Assembly (NCBI GenBank): GCA_011390205.1
Contig: JAABSX010000016.1
Location: forward strand, 1-64,000
Source of the DNA: Microscillaceae bacterium
GTDB taxonomy: Bacteria > Bacteroidota > Bacteroidia > Cytophagales > Microscillaceae
Direction of reading: 5' to 3'
DNA: 64,000 nt
Shown: piece after piece, positions 37,465 through 47,299 of the stretch
Layout of the letters: each line of letters opens with the position of its first letter
Numbering within the stretch: position 1 is the stretch's first letter
Notes under the pieces: generated by a model
The model's input: the letters and a program-made list of their open reading frames with translations, nothing else
The model's database searches: none
What the model was told of the DNA's origin: nothing
Position numbers and translations under genes: made by a program

Positions 37465-38283
37465 TTATTTATTCACGGGGTATGTATGCACGTCCATTTG
37501 AGGGAAAGGGATAGAAATGCCCTCACGGTCATAGGCTTTCTTGACTTTTTCGAGCATATCAAAATAAAGCCCCCAATAATCGGCAGATTTTGCCCACATC
37601 CTCACGGTGATATTCACAGAGCTATCCGCAAGTGCTGTTACACGCACAAAAGACTCACGCCCTGTCTGGTTTTGAATCACACGCTCATCAGCAGCTATAA
37701 AATCTTTGATTATCTGCATCGCTTTGTCCATATCATCTGAGTAGCTAATCCCGAAGAGCATGTCCACACGTCTTTCTTGTTCGGTAGAGTAATTGACCAA
37801 ACTGCCATTTGCCAATGCCCCATTAGGAATGATAATCGTCTTATTATCAAAACTTTTCAGAATAGTAGTGAAGATGCTAATCTCGTGGACAATCCCTGTA
37901 AAACTTTGTGCCTCTATGACATCTCCTACTTTGAAAGGACGAAACAATATCAAAAGCACTCCCCCTGCAAAGTTGGCTAGGCTGCCCTGCAAGGCAAGAC
38001 CTACGGCAAAGGCGGCTGCCCCTAACACTGCCACAAAGGAGGTCGTCTCTATGCCTACCATAGATGCCACACTGATGAGCAACATCACTTTAAGCGCTAT
38101 GCCGATGATATTCTCAAGAAAACTGTTTAAAGTAGGATCTCCTTTTTTGGCAAGTTGGTTACTCGCAATTTTGACCAGCCGCTTAATCACCCCAAAGCCA
38201 ATATACATCACCAGGATTGCAAGCAGCACACGTGGAACATACAATACAAGTGTTGAGGAGATTATTTGAATAATTCTTTCCAT
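37465..38283 (-). CDS. Small-conductance mechanosensitive channel (MscS family)
   Basis: 272 residues. Three N-terminal transmembrane helices, the third containing the pore-lining small-residue pattern ALQGSLANFAGGVLLILF, followed by the MscS beta domain (FKVGDVIEAQSFTGIVHEI, NKTIIIPNGALANGSLVNYS) and an alpha/beta vestibule domain. The channel opens on hypo-osmotic shock to release solutes. Length is close to E. coli MscS (286). An isolated gene. Confidence 0.95.
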   Translation of the reverse strand: MERIIQIISSTLVLYVPRVLLAILVMYIGFGVIKRLVKIASNQLAKKGDPTLNSFLENIIGIALKVMLLISVASMVGIETTSFVAVLGAAAFAVGLALQGSLANFAGGVLLILFRPFKVGDVIEAQSFTGIVHEISIFTTILKSFDNKTIIIPNGALANGSLVNYSTEQERRVDMLFGISYSDDMDKAMQIIKDFIAADERVIQNQTGRESFVRVTALADSSVNITVRMWAKSADYWGLYFDMLEKVKKAYDREGISIPFPQMDVHTYPVNK

Positions 38284-38369
38284 TATTTTTAGGTTTAGTG
38301 TTGAAAAATATTTTTATGTGTATGCAAATTTACACACAAAAACATAAAACTCTAAATAATAGAGGCAAT

Positions 38370-38399
38370 AAGCCCACTGCTGCTATACAGTGTTGGCTT
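38370..38399. terminator. Hairpin after the DUF294 gene
   Basis: AAGCCCACTG pairs with CAGTG(TT)GGCTT, a 10-bp stem with a 2-nt bulge. It is flanked by a T-run on the plus strand and lies 12 nt after the stop of the gene at 38411 on the minus strand, where the U-tract is weak. Confidence 0.45.
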
Positions 38400-38410
38400 T
38401 TTTTTGTACT

Positions 38411-40363
38411 CTATCGGATAAAATTAAGTCTGTAGCGCACTTCTAAAATTTGGTGTATCTTATCAATGGTTTTGAAAGTACTCCGAATGGTCTGTCTTTC
38501 TAATTTGTTAAAATGCTCAGGGTTAATGTATCTTCCTGAGTTTTTATTTTTTAGACCATAAATCGCCCTTTGCCTGAGCAGAATCTCATAAGCCATGGCA
38601 GCCGCCTCACAGATAGAGGTCAGGTTTTTGTCTAGGCGTGCTATCTCCTCGAATCGCTCGAAGGTGCTTCCGTAGCTTTTAATTTTAAAGCTATACGCCA
38701 GCACACGGGCGGCATCTGCGAGGGGCATCATTGCGCGGGCTTTGATGTCAAATTCATTTTTGTGTGTGCCTCCCTTTTCTACAATAAATGACCTGAAAAA
38801 GCTAAGAGGGGGCGGATTTTGCAGGGCATTCTTGGCAAGCAAGGATAAAAACAGCTCATTTTTATCTATTTCCTGAAAGATAAACTCTTTGAGTTCGTGG
38901 GCAAGTGTCTCCTCTCCTATGATAGGTCTAAAATCAAAGAAGATAGTGGTGTGCATGACAGATTGTGGGTCAGGTTGTCTAATCCAATCTTGAAAATATT
39001 TTTTCCATTGAGAGATGGGCTGGCACCACTTGGGGTTACTAGCCATCATGTCTGCGGGGCACTTCACAAATCCAACTTCTAAGAGTGTATTGGTGATTTC
39101 TCGGCTCATCTTCAGGAAATACGATTTGGCATAGGCGGCCTCTGACTCACTTGGGTCTTCGTAGATAAGGGCATTGTCTTGGTCAGTACGTAAGAGCTGC
39201 TCACGCCTGCCCTCACTGCCTAGAGATATCCAGCAGTATTTTAGTTTGGGAAGTTCTAAGCCTTGTTCTTTGAGTTTTTCTATGGCAAATGTATTGGCTT
39301 TTTGGATAAGCACATCATTGATTTCGGTGATGATGTTAGAGATGAAAGGGACACCTACCTCTTGGTGCAAGTAGCTTTCTACCAGAGATTCAGCCTGTGT
39401 GCGTATCCGGGCGAGCTGGCTTACTTCTTTTGCCTTGATAATTTGCTTTAGAAGCACAGAGGGATTATTGCCTTGTGCAATCAATACATCACGTTGAGAA
39501 GCTACACCGAGGGCAGGCGAGCTAGGCGTGCCGTCTTCTGTTACGACCAAATGCGTAACACGGCTACTAATCATTTTGAGCATGACCTCAGCCACCGACA
39601 GTTCAGGGCGGATGGTCTTGACGGGGCTGCTCATAATGCTGGTTACGAGTTTGTCTTTAATAATCTCTTCGGCTGCTACTACTTTTCGCCTAAAATCACT
39701 GTCGGTGATGATTCCGAGTGGATGTTTTTGCTCATTGGTAATCAAGATAGAACCTACATTAAAGATACTCATAATCTTGGCAGCCTCTCTGACAGTATGC
39801 TGTGGGCTACAGTCTATGATTTTTTTTTGAGAATCTATCTGTAAAGTATCAATTTCAAGAGGCTGTGAAGTGAAGTGGTCTTTTTGATTTAGAAGTCTCC
39901 TTACATTGATTACGTTGTCATCTTGGTCACTTTTAAGGATAGAAAGCCCTGAGGCAAAGCCCGCTGCCAGAAAAAGTGCCACTCTTGGGTTCGCTGCCAT
40001 GACCTCATTAAACTGTGCCATAGGGATGGTATAAAGCAAAGATTCTTCTTCGGCAACGGCATCAGCGATGTATTCATCTTGTGCTATAGAGGCCCTCACA
40101 CCGAAGATATCCCCTTCATCACATTGGTCAATAAGGACATCTTCTCCGTCTTGGTTTTCGGTAATCAGGATACTGCCTTTGTGCACCACAAAAAAGTAGT
40201 CTAGTGGCTCATCTCCTTTTCTGAGAATGGCCTCTTGAGCTGCTACATATTTCATGCGTACTCCTGAGGCGATGTTAAGTAACTCCTGCTCTTCCATCAA
40301 ATCAAAAGGCGGAAAACGCTTCAAAAAATTATAAACATCTAGTGCAATGGTATCGGAAGCCAT
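38411..40363 (-). CDS. cNMP-binding/CBS/DUF294 nucleotidyltransferase-like protein
   Basis: 650 residues. Domains in order: cyclic-nucleotide-binding-like (about 15-135), a pair of CBS domains (about 170-295), a GlnD-like DUF294 nucleotidyltransferase domain with GSEGRREQ (382-388) and D394-x-D396 as metal ligands, and a helical C-terminal domain. The order is that of signal-transduction proteins that may control transporters or polymerase III subunit-like exonucleases; no exonuclease gene is adjacent. Ligands cannot be deduced from sequence. Confidence 0.92.
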   Translation of the reverse strand: MASDTIALDVYNFLKRFPPFDLMEEQELLNIASGVRMKYVAAQEAILRKGDEPLDYFFVVHKGSILITENQDGEDVLIDQCDEGDIFGVRASIAQDEYIADAVAEEESLLYTIPMAQFNEVMAANPRVALFLAAGFASGLSILKSDQDDNVINVRRLLNQKDHFTSQPLEIDTLQIDSQKKIIDCSPQHTVREAAKIMSIFNVGSILITNEQKHPLGIITDSDFRRKVVAAEEIIKDKLVTSIMSSPVKTIRPELSVAEVMLKMISSRVTHLVVTEDGTPSSPALGVASQRDVLIAQGNNPSVLLKQIIKAKEVSQLARIRTQAESLVESYLHQEVGVPFISNIITEINDVLIQKANTFAIEKLKEQGLELPKLKYCWISLGSEGRREQLLRTDQDNALIYEDPSESEAAYAKSYFLKMSREITNTLLEVGFVKCPADMMASNPKWCQPISQWKKYFQDWIRQPDPQSVMHTTIFFDFRPIIGEETLAHELKEFIFQEIDKNELFLSLLAKNALQNPPPLSFFRSFIVEKGGTHKNEFDIKARAMMPLADAARVLAYSFKIKSYGSTFERFEEIARLDKNLTSICEAAAMAYEILLRQRAIYGLKNKNSGRYINPEHFNKLERQTIRSTFKTIDKIHQILEVRYRLNFIR

Positions 40364-40507
40364 GGTTTTTGGTGTTGTTAGAGAAATGAAATATTTTTTG
40401 TCTTGCCAATCACTTTAAATAAACAAGCTCTCGGTATCAGCTTACAGACAATGAGTGCATTGACAAATTAATAAATTTACTTAATCAATTGTAAATTGTC
40501 CATTTAC

Positions 40508-41497
40508 TTACTCTTTATTGATAGGTACATTTTGTAAAATGCTAGCGACTACCTCAGAAGTGGTGATACCCTCGGCTTCAGCTTCGTAGTTAAGTGAGAT
40601 TCGGTGATTAAACACATCATTGCTCACCTCTTTGATGTCTTCTGGAAGCACGTAGTTGCGTTCGTCCATGTATGCGAGTGCCTTGGCAGAGCGGTGCAAA
40701 TCTATACAAGCCCTTGTAGAAACACCAAATTGCACATAATTTGCTTCATTTTTGAGCCCATAATCAGCTGGGCTGCGGGTGGCATAGACCAGCTCTATCA
40801 TATATTTTTCTAAGGATTCAGAGATACTGACTTGGTTAATCTGGTCACGAATCGCAAAGATGTCATCTCTGTCTAAAATGGGCTGAATCTCTGCCTTAAA
40901 ATTCATGTTAGACATACGCCGCATAACTTCTAACTCTTGCTCTTTGCCAGGGTAACTGACGTGAATTTTCATCATAAATCGGTCTATCTGAGCCTCAGGC
41001 AGGGGGTATGTCCCCTCGTGTTCTATTGGGTTTTGGGTAGCCAATACTAAAAAGGGCTTGTCTAGCTGATATGTAGTCTCTCCGATGGTTACTTGCTTTT
41101 CTTGCATAGCTTCTAGCAAAGCAGATTGTACTTTGGCAGGGGAGCGGTTTACTTCATCTGCCAAGATAAGGTTGGCAAAGATAGGGCCTTTTTTTACCTG
41201 AAACTCTCCCTCTTTCTGGTTATAGACCATCGTGCCTACCAAATCAGCAGGCAGCAAATCAGGTGTAAACTGCATACGCTGAAACTTAAGGTCAAGTACT
41301 TTGGAGAGTGTATTGACAGTAAGTGTCTTGGCAAGCCCTGGCACGCCTTCCAATAAGATATGCCCATTGGTGAATAAACCTATCAGTAGGCGGTTAATCA
41401 TATAATCTTGCCCTATGACTACCTTCCGCATTTCACGGAAAACCTGTCTTATTTTGGCGTGATAATCTATTTTGAGTTCTTTGATTTCTGAATCCAT
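40508..41497 (-). CDS. MoxR-family AAA ATPase
   Basis: 329 residues from the ATG at 41497. The Walker A motif is GVPGLAKT (51-58), Walker B NLILADEVNRSPAKVQ, sensor 1 ATQNPIEHEG and sensor 2 follows in the C-terminal domain (TRACIDLHRSAKALAY). MoxR ATPases act with VWA-domain partners as chaperones in maturation of complexes and in stress responses. The usual operon partners (DUF58, VWA proteins, BatA/B) are not seen next to it, as the genes around it are unrelated. The 19 extra N-terminal residues from 41554 were left out because homologues start near MDSE. Confidence 0.92.
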   Translation of the reverse strand: MDSEIKELKIDYHAKIRQVFREMRKVVIGQDYMINRLLIGLFTNGHILLEGVPGLAKTLTVNTLSKVLDLKFQRMQFTPDLLPADLVGTMVYNQKEGEFQVKKGPIFANLILADEVNRSPAKVQSALLEAMQEKQVTIGETTYQLDKPFLVLATQNPIEHEGTYPLPEAQIDRFMMKIHVSYPGKEQELEVMRRMSNMNFKAEIQPILDRDDIFAIRDQINQVSISESLEKYMIELVYATRSPADYGLKNEANYVQFGVSTRACIDLHRSAKALAYMDERNYVLPEDIKEVSNDVFNHRISLNYEAEAEGITTSEVVASILQNVPINKE

Positions 41498-41750
41498 GTA
41501 TATTTGTTTTTTGTGTAGCAATGACACAAATTTTTCTTGCGTGCTTTGCTGCATTAAGTTACAGATAATTTACAAAAGAGCAAAACTTGGCCAAAAAAAG
41601 CAAACTATTGAGCCTTTGAATCTGATTACACTGTCTGAATCCCAAAAATATGTTTTTTTTTTAAGATGATTTTGATTAATTACTTGATTTTCAGATAATA
41701 GCAATTATTTTTGGGTTTCTAAATTAATCACTAAATTTATCCTCTAAGGT

Positions 41751-43280
41751 ATGCACCTCCAATACACAAACACAGCCATTCTTGTTTTCTTGATATTTGC
41801 ACTCTCTACTTGCCAAAATAAATCTGCTCAAAATCAAAAAAACAAGGATACCATCACCATCAAAAGAGCCAAAATCAATGTGCCTGAGGTAGAAGAAATC
41901 CCTGGCATGAAAGACAATGAGCGCAACAGACTTGAAGATGTATTGCCTTACTACCAATCCGAAGGGTTGTATTACTCCCTCGGAGAAGCCCTCGAAAACC
42001 CCGAAAATGTGCACAGACTGCGTCTAAGAGGCATGAGGCTGCGTGAGCTGCCCCTAGAGATTTATCAACTAAAAAATCTTAAAGAATTAGACCTCTCCGA
42101 TAATAGCCTCTCTGCCCTTCCTGACTCTTTTGCAAGCAAATTTAAACGCTTAGAAATCTTAGATTTAAGCAATAATCAATTCGGAAAACTTCCCCCACAG
42201 ATTACACAAATGCCTAACTTGGGCTACCTCAACCTGCGAAGCAATCAACTTAGCCAACTCCCCGAAGACATCACAGCCCTCACGCAGCTGCAATGGCTAG
42301 ACCTAGGGCGAAACCAATTCAAACAGCTACCCGAAGGCATTACACGGCTTTCTAACTTAAAAAACTTGGCACTAGACGATGCCAAAATAGACTCACTCCC
42401 AGAGGCTTTCAAAGATATGGTACGGCTTCGTTTTCTGAGCCTTCGCCGTACAGGATTGAGTAAAATCCCCCAAGAAATAATGGCACTCCGTGAGCTAGAG
42501 GAGCTTATCCTTGCTGAGAACAAAATCAGTGAGCTCAGCCCTGAGCTTTCAAAACTTGAAAAACTCAGCTACCTCAATGTAGAAAAAAACCGACTTACAG
42601 AAGTGGCTTCTCTCGTAGGGCTGCCTACTTTGGTCAATCTAAACCTAAGCCATAACCCCATCACTGCCCTCCCTACAAATTTTTTTGAGCGGCTAAGCAG
42701 CTTAAAAGCACTCAATCTCTCTTATACGGCTCTTTCTTCGCTGCCCAGTGAGATTTCACTTTGTCAGGGGCTTGTGTGGCTCGCCTTGCAAGGCAACAAA
42801 ATCAATCAACTTCCCGAGGGAATCTCAGCTTGCAGCCGACTAAGGGTGCTATTTTTAGGAGATAATCCTGAAATAGATGCAGAGGCTTATCTTGGCCCTC
42901 TCAAAGGATTGGACAAACTGCATACGCTTCGATTTGCCCAAATTCCTGGAAACGCCCAGAAAAAAGTAGTGCTGCCTGCTATGCTTTTAGAGTTGAAAAG
43001 TCTTGTAGAACTAGATTTGCGTGGCAATAAACTTGCAGATGCACCCGCCGAACTCGTCAAATTGGCGACACTAAGCAATCTTCAAGCCCTCAACCTCTCC
43101 AACTCTGACATCAGACAGGCACACAGTGAGTTTAAAAACTTTTCCAGTCTGAAAGTATTGGGGCTAGACTTAAAGAATGTTTCATTCTCGGAAGTACAAA
43201 AACTGGCTGAAATCCTGCCTCCAGATGCCGAAGTGGTGGATGGTACTGAATTTTTTAGCTACAAATACTGGCTGGACTAA
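41751..43280 (+). CDS. Leucine-rich-repeat lipoprotein
   Basis: 509 residues. Signal with lipobox ALSTC (C21), then a low-complexity polar stretch and from about residue 85 to the C-terminus some 15 LRRs of the LxxLxxLxLxxNxLxxLP type (for example LKELDLSDNSLSALPDSF, LGYLNLRSNQLSQLPEDI). Bacterial LRR proteins of this kind make solenoids for protein or ligand binding; function unknown. Repeats 9-14 are less regular. The gene is followed by a strong terminator at 43301, separating it from the permease gene. Confidence 0.9.
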   Translation: MHLQYTNTAILVFLIFALSTCQNKSAQNQKNKDTITIKRAKINVPEVEEIPGMKDNERNRLEDVLPYYQSEGLYYSLGEALENPENVHRLRLRGMRLRELPLEIYQLKNLKELDLSDNSLSALPDSFASKFKRLEILDLSNNQFGKLPPQITQMPNLGYLNLRSNQLSQLPEDITALTQLQWLDLGRNQFKQLPEGITRLSNLKNLALDDAKIDSLPEAFKDMVRLRFLSLRRTGLSKIPQEIMALRELEELILAENKISELSPELSKLEKLSYLNVEKNRLTEVASLVGLPTLVNLNLSHNPITALPTNFFERLSSLKALNLSYTALSSLPSEISLCQGLVWLALQGNKINQLPEGISACSRLRVLFLGDNPEIDAEAYLGPLKGLDKLHTLRFAQIPGNAQKKVVLPAMLLELKSLVELDLRGNKLADAPAELVKLATLSNLQALNLSNSDIRQAHSEFKNFSSLKVLGLDLKNVSFSEVQKLAEILPPDAEVVDGTEFFSYKYWLD

Positions 43281-43300
43281 ACCCATATCTACACTCAAAT

Positions 43301-43347
43301 AAGCCCTCCCTCCCACAAAAGAAGGTGGAGAGGGCTTGTGTTTTTTC
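43301..43347 (+). terminator. Terminator after the LRR lipoprotein gene
   Basis: AAGCCCTCCCTCC ... GGTGGAGAGGGCTT (one mismatch, 10-nt loop) followed by GTGTTTTTT. It overlaps the possible upstream start codons of the next gene and so supports the later ATG at 43364. Confidence 0.8.
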
Positions 43348-43363
43348 TAGAACGCATGCCTTT

Positions 43364-44419
43364 ATGAAAGCCACTCAGCCCTCCATACATTTGCCTTTGC
43401 TTTTTATCGGATTGACTTTTGCCGTACTGGGGCTTTTGCTGCTTGATATTGGGCTAGGCTCTGTAAAAATCCCTGCTTGGGTGAGTGTGCAGCTACTTTT
43501 GGGCTTGGAGCAAGAGAACGAAGTTTGGAGCAATATTCTCTATAAAATACGCCTTCCGAGAGCCCTTACGGCGATGCTTGTGGGGGCAGGGCTTTCTGTG
43601 AGTGGGCTACAGATGCAGACCTTGTTTCGGAATCCTTTGGCAGGGCCTTCTATCCTAGGCATCACCTCGGGTGCAAGTCTGGGAGTAGCTTTTGTGATGC
43701 TTTTCTCAGGTTCGGCATTGGGTTTTGCTTTCACGAAAAGTCTGGATTTTTGGGGGAGCTGGATAAGTGTGGGAGCAGCTATTTTGGGTGCTTCTGCGGT
43801 CATGCTTTTGCTTCTTTTGCTTGCTTGGCGGGTAAAAGACAATGTCATATTGCTGATATTGGGGCTGATGATTGGCAATCTTACGATGGCACTGGTCAGT
43901 GTTGGGCAATATTTTAGCCGCCCCGAAGAGATACAAGCCTATTTGCTTTGGTCTTTTGGCAGCTTGGGCGGTCTGAGCTATGTACAGCTTCAGATATTAT
44001 TTGTCTTGGTGCTTTCTGGGCTTTTGCTCAGTATGTTTTTGGCACAGTCACTCAATGTGTTGCTGCTTGGTGAGGCATATGCCCAAAGTCTGGGCTTGCC
44101 TATTTATCGGATACGTCTTGCACTTATTTTGCTCACGGGCGTTTTGTCTGGGAGTATCACTGCTTTTTGTGGGCCCATTGCTTTTGTGGGTGTGGCAGTA
44201 CCTCACCTTGCAAGGGCTGTCTCGCCTGTGTCAGACCATAAAATACTCACTCCACTGACGGCACTCTGCGGCATTGCTTTGATGCTATTTTGCGACATCA
44301 TCGCCAAACTACCAGGCAGCAGCTACACCCTGCCCATCAATGCAGTTACGGCATTGATAGGCTCACCCATCATTATTTTGGTGATTCTCCGAAGCAGGGG
44401 TTTGCGGCATTCTTTTTAG
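43364..44419 (+). CDS. FecCD-family iron-siderophore/cobalamin ABC permease
   Basis: 351 residues with about 10 hydrophobic segments. Family marks: KIRLPRALTAMLVGAGLSVSGLQMQTLFRNPLAGPSILG (split over the first loop region), GAILGASAVMLLLL, ITAFCGPIAFVGVAVPHLAR and NAVTALIGSPIIIL at the C-terminus. Imports ferric siderophores, haem or B12 with a periplasmic binding protein and a FecE-type ATPase, none of which is encoded next to it. The start at 43364 is chosen because the alternative at 43325 is inside the terminator stem. Confidence 0.92.
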   Translation: MKATQPSIHLPLLFIGLTFAVLGLLLLDIGLGSVKIPAWVSVQLLLGLEQENEVWSNILYKIRLPRALTAMLVGAGLSVSGLQMQTLFRNPLAGPSILGITSGASLGVAFVMLFSGSALGFAFTKSLDFWGSWISVGAAILGASAVMLLLLLLAWRVKDNVILLILGLMIGNLTMALVSVGQYFSRPEEIQAYLLWSFGSLGGLSYVQLQILFVLVLSGLLLSMFLAQSLNVLLLGEAYAQSLGLPIYRIRLALILLTGVLSGSITAFCGPIAFVGVAVPHLARAVSPVSDHKILTPLTALCGIALMLFCDIIAKLPGSSYTLPINAVTALIGSPIIILVILRSRGLRHSF

Positions 44420-44427
44420 GCAGATTG

Positions 44428-47100
44428 TTAGTCTTCTTCTCTCATCATTTTTAGTTTTCCTTGAATCTGGAGAATTTCACTGACATATCTTATGTGTAGC
44501 TGCAAAGCATTTTTGATTTCATTTTTCTGAGTTTCTAAGCGTGATGTTTCACTTTCTGCTGAGTTTGTGTTTTCCAGCAAGGCTTGCACAAGGCACTCAA
44601 TGCTTGTTTTTTTACCCAAACGGTGTTTTAAGACATCGGAAGGAATCTGCTCTATGAGCCATTCACTGTGCTGGTCTTGGATGAGCAGTTCACCTTTTTC
44701 TTCTGAGCAATTTAGTTTTATTTTCTTGGCTTTTTTTCGGAGGTATTTTTCAGAGATTTTAAGCGGCTTTGCATTGTATTGCGTGTTTTTGTGGTTGAGC
44801 TGTATGTTTAGTAATTCTTTTCCCAATTCTGCCCATCTCCAAAAATCTCGGTACAATGGTATTTGAATTTGTTTTTTTGGCAGATGTATTTCCCAATCAA
44901 TCACTTGCAATGCGGCAAAGCAATACTCGAAGAGGGCTGCATAACTTATTTCTTTTTCTAGGTCTATTTCTTTGCGGGCAGCTTCTTCTAAGTGCTCTTC
45001 TAAGTAAGCAAGGGCTTGGCTTCCTTCACTAAAATACTGCTGTAATGCATCATACGTTTCTTTGCCTCTGCAGTAGCGTTTGCCCATCTGCCTAAAAGCC
45101 TTTTGAGTAGCCAAAAAGCCCTCTCTGAGTGTTTTGAAATGCTTTTGTGTAGCTTCATTGGGTTTGTAGATGGTCTGAAATAACTGCTTTGCAAGCACTG
45201 TATCCTCACTCAATAGTACAAGAGGGCGTAGCTCTAGCGCAAATTCTGGCTCCACTTGACAATTCTCTAAATAACTCATATTCAGCAGATTTTGCAGTGC
45301 GATTCTGAGATTTTCTGATTTTTCTTGCCACTGGGTTTCATAGTATGATTTGAATTTTTGCAGGGCCTTTTGCCTGATGTTTTCGTGGGCTTTGCCCTGC
45401 ACATCGTATTGATACCTGCTGATGGTCAGCATCTTACCCATAAATCCACGTACAAAAGGCAGTTTGCTTGCATAGATGCTGTCTGCAGCTAGGTGTATAA
45501 AGATTTGGGGCTGAGAAGGGCTAAAGACCTGTGCAAAGTGCAGACCTTCCTTCCAGAGTGTGGGCTCAAAATAGATATTCGTTTTTTGGAATGGGGCAGT
45601 CTCTAAAGCTGTGATGTATTGAGGCTTAAAGTCAAGTAAAGGTTTCTCAAAAAGTGCATTTATTTGAATTTTTGGCTGATTTTCGGGGAGAATCTGTGTA
45701 AGATATTGGGTAACTTGTTGTTGTAAATCATCTGCTGAGTGGGCATAGAGGTATTTTTCTTTAGGTAAATTTAGGCCCTTTGCCTCCATAGAAAAAACCC
45801 CCTCCCCTAGTTCTTCCGTGGCATTGTCTGGTGCTAAAAGTGGATAAAAGGCTCTAGACTGTGCCTGTTTTGCCTGTTTTTTTGAAGAGAGATAAATAGG
45901 TGATGCTTCTGCTACATTGGGCTGCTCTTCTGCCTGCCCAAATATGTCTTTCAGTACTTTCATGCTTAAAGGAAAAACCAAATGAGGTATATGATAAATA
46001 CCTATAAAACAAGGACTTATATCTCTGGGAGCTCGCTTTGTTCCAAAAACAACGCCCCTGTCTTGCCCAGTAAATTGCCAGATAAAAAGCTGAGAGAAAT
46101 CCGCTTGCAAGGCCTTGTATTTTTCTGCTTTTAAGTCGTTTTTTGATAAAATACCTACGTAAATCGCTTTGCTCTGAAGCAGATCCATGTTTTGTAAAAG
46201 CTGGCTGAGCTGAGAAAAAAATACGACTGAAAATTGCTTTTGCCGAAAATTCTGTAGTCTGGTTTGCTCCTCCGAAACGGGTGTAAAAAGTGTAGGCTGC
46301 ATACTTTTAGACTGTGATTTTCGGAGCTGTGTAAGCCCTCCCCAAGTGAGGTAAGGGCCTGGGTGTTTTTCTTCTTTTTTGTGATGTTGATAGTAAAGCA
46401 ATAGCCGCTCTGTGTGCCAAAATATGTCTTGTCTGATTTTATGCTTAAGCCCTTTTTTGGGCAGAGAATCAATAAAAACACTCAAAATACTTTGCCCAAA
46501 ATCTCCCTCAAAAAGACTCGCCTTGCCTACCTCTAAGAGTGTATGCCCAAGGTATTTCTCTGCATAATACACTGCACCTGCCAGCACAAACGAGGTATAT
46601 CCCATCAAATTATCGGGCAAATTTTGCTCAGGCTTGTATGACTCTAAACTACTGACTATTAAGTATTTAAAATCATTAATGCTTTCGGTAGCAGCTATTT
46701 TCTCGAGCCATTGCTGAAACTGTACAGAAAAATCGAGCGACTGTTCTTTTTGTAGGCTTCTGAGAATGGTATGTATTTTTTGAAAAATAATCGGGCTATT
46801 TTCTGAGGTATATTTTAAGCCCATGTCCATTTCTTGACTTTTCTCAAAAAGATGCTGCAAAGCCAATATTTCCATGCCCTTCTCTTTGTCAAAATCATCT
46901 CCTAAGAAGTCCTTATAAAAAGTTTCAAGGGCTTTCCAAGCAGGATGTGATTTAGAGAATAATTTGTGTGTATTCTTCCAGTAATGCAGTTCTTTCTGCC
47001 AATAAAGAATGCCTTCTTCTATCATCTCTTGCTGCCTCACAGACAAATAACTCTGTGGTGCAAACTCTGTATTTTGGGGGAAATAGACAGCACTCGGCAT
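44428..47100 (-). CDS. 890-residue protein with type ISP restriction-enzyme-like C-terminus
   Basis: No signal peptide or membrane segments. The N-terminal 250 residues are helical and unfamiliar. A middle stretch (about 320-400) resembles the region of N6-adenine methyltransferase/type ISP enzymes that follows the catalytic motif (AIYVGILSKNDLKAEKYKAL, LFIWQFTG, RGVVFG). The C-terminal 170 residues resemble the LlaBIII-type specificity domain: ALFEYCFAALQVIDW, QIPLYRDFWRWAELGKELLNIQLNH (747-770) and IPSDVLKHRLGKKTSIECLV (819-838). No SAM-binding FxGxG motif and no NPPY motif was found, so it may be a degenerate or a DNA-binding-only relative. The resemblance is by eye and needs a profile search. 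Confidence 0.5.
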   Translation of the reverse strand: MPSAVYFPQNTEFAPQSYLSVRQQEMIEEGILYWQKELHYWKNTHKLFSKSHPAWKALETFYKDFLGDDFDKEKGMEILALQHLFEKSQEMDMGLKYTSENSPIIFQKIHTILRSLQKEQSLDFSVQFQQWLEKIAATESINDFKYLIVSSLESYKPEQNLPDNLMGYTSFVLAGAVYYAEKYLGHTLLEVGKASLFEGDFGQSILSVFIDSLPKKGLKHKIRQDIFWHTERLLLYYQHHKKEEKHPGPYLTWGGLTQLRKSQSKSMQPTLFTPVSEEQTRLQNFRQKQFSVVFFSQLSQLLQNMDLLQSKAIYVGILSKNDLKAEKYKALQADFSQLFIWQFTGQDRGVVFGTKRAPRDISPCFIGIYHIPHLVFPLSMKVLKDIFGQAEEQPNVAEASPIYLSSKKQAKQAQSRAFYPLLAPDNATEELGEGVFSMEAKGLNLPKEKYLYAHSADDLQQQVTQYLTQILPENQPKIQINALFEKPLLDFKPQYITALETAPFQKTNIYFEPTLWKEGLHFAQVFSPSQPQIFIHLAADSIYASKLPFVRGFMGKMLTISRYQYDVQGKAHENIRQKALQKFKSYYETQWQEKSENLRIALQNLLNMSYLENCQVEPEFALELRPLVLLSEDTVLAKQLFQTIYKPNEATQKHFKTLREGFLATQKAFRQMGKRYCRGKETYDALQQYFSEGSQALAYLEEHLEEAARKEIDLEKEISYAALFEYCFAALQVIDWEIHLPKKQIQIPLYRDFWRWAELGKELLNIQLNHKNTQYNAKPLKISEKYLRKKAKKIKLNCSEEKGELLIQDQHSEWLIEQIPSDVLKHRLGKKTSIECLVQALLENTNSAESETSRLETQKNEIKNALQLHIRYVSEILQIQGKLKMMREED

Positions 47101-47299
47101 AAAACTGTTACTTTAATGAGCAATAGGCACAAATTTATAAAAATTTTAGCATTTAAAGCTCATTTCCGAACAACAATCTGTCATAACTATATCGTATCAA
47201 AGGACTTCTATCCCAATTTCGCATCATCAAACCCTATACTCACAGAATAAATTCTCAAAAAAGAAATCAACTTCCAAAATAATATTTTTTTCAAAAAAG

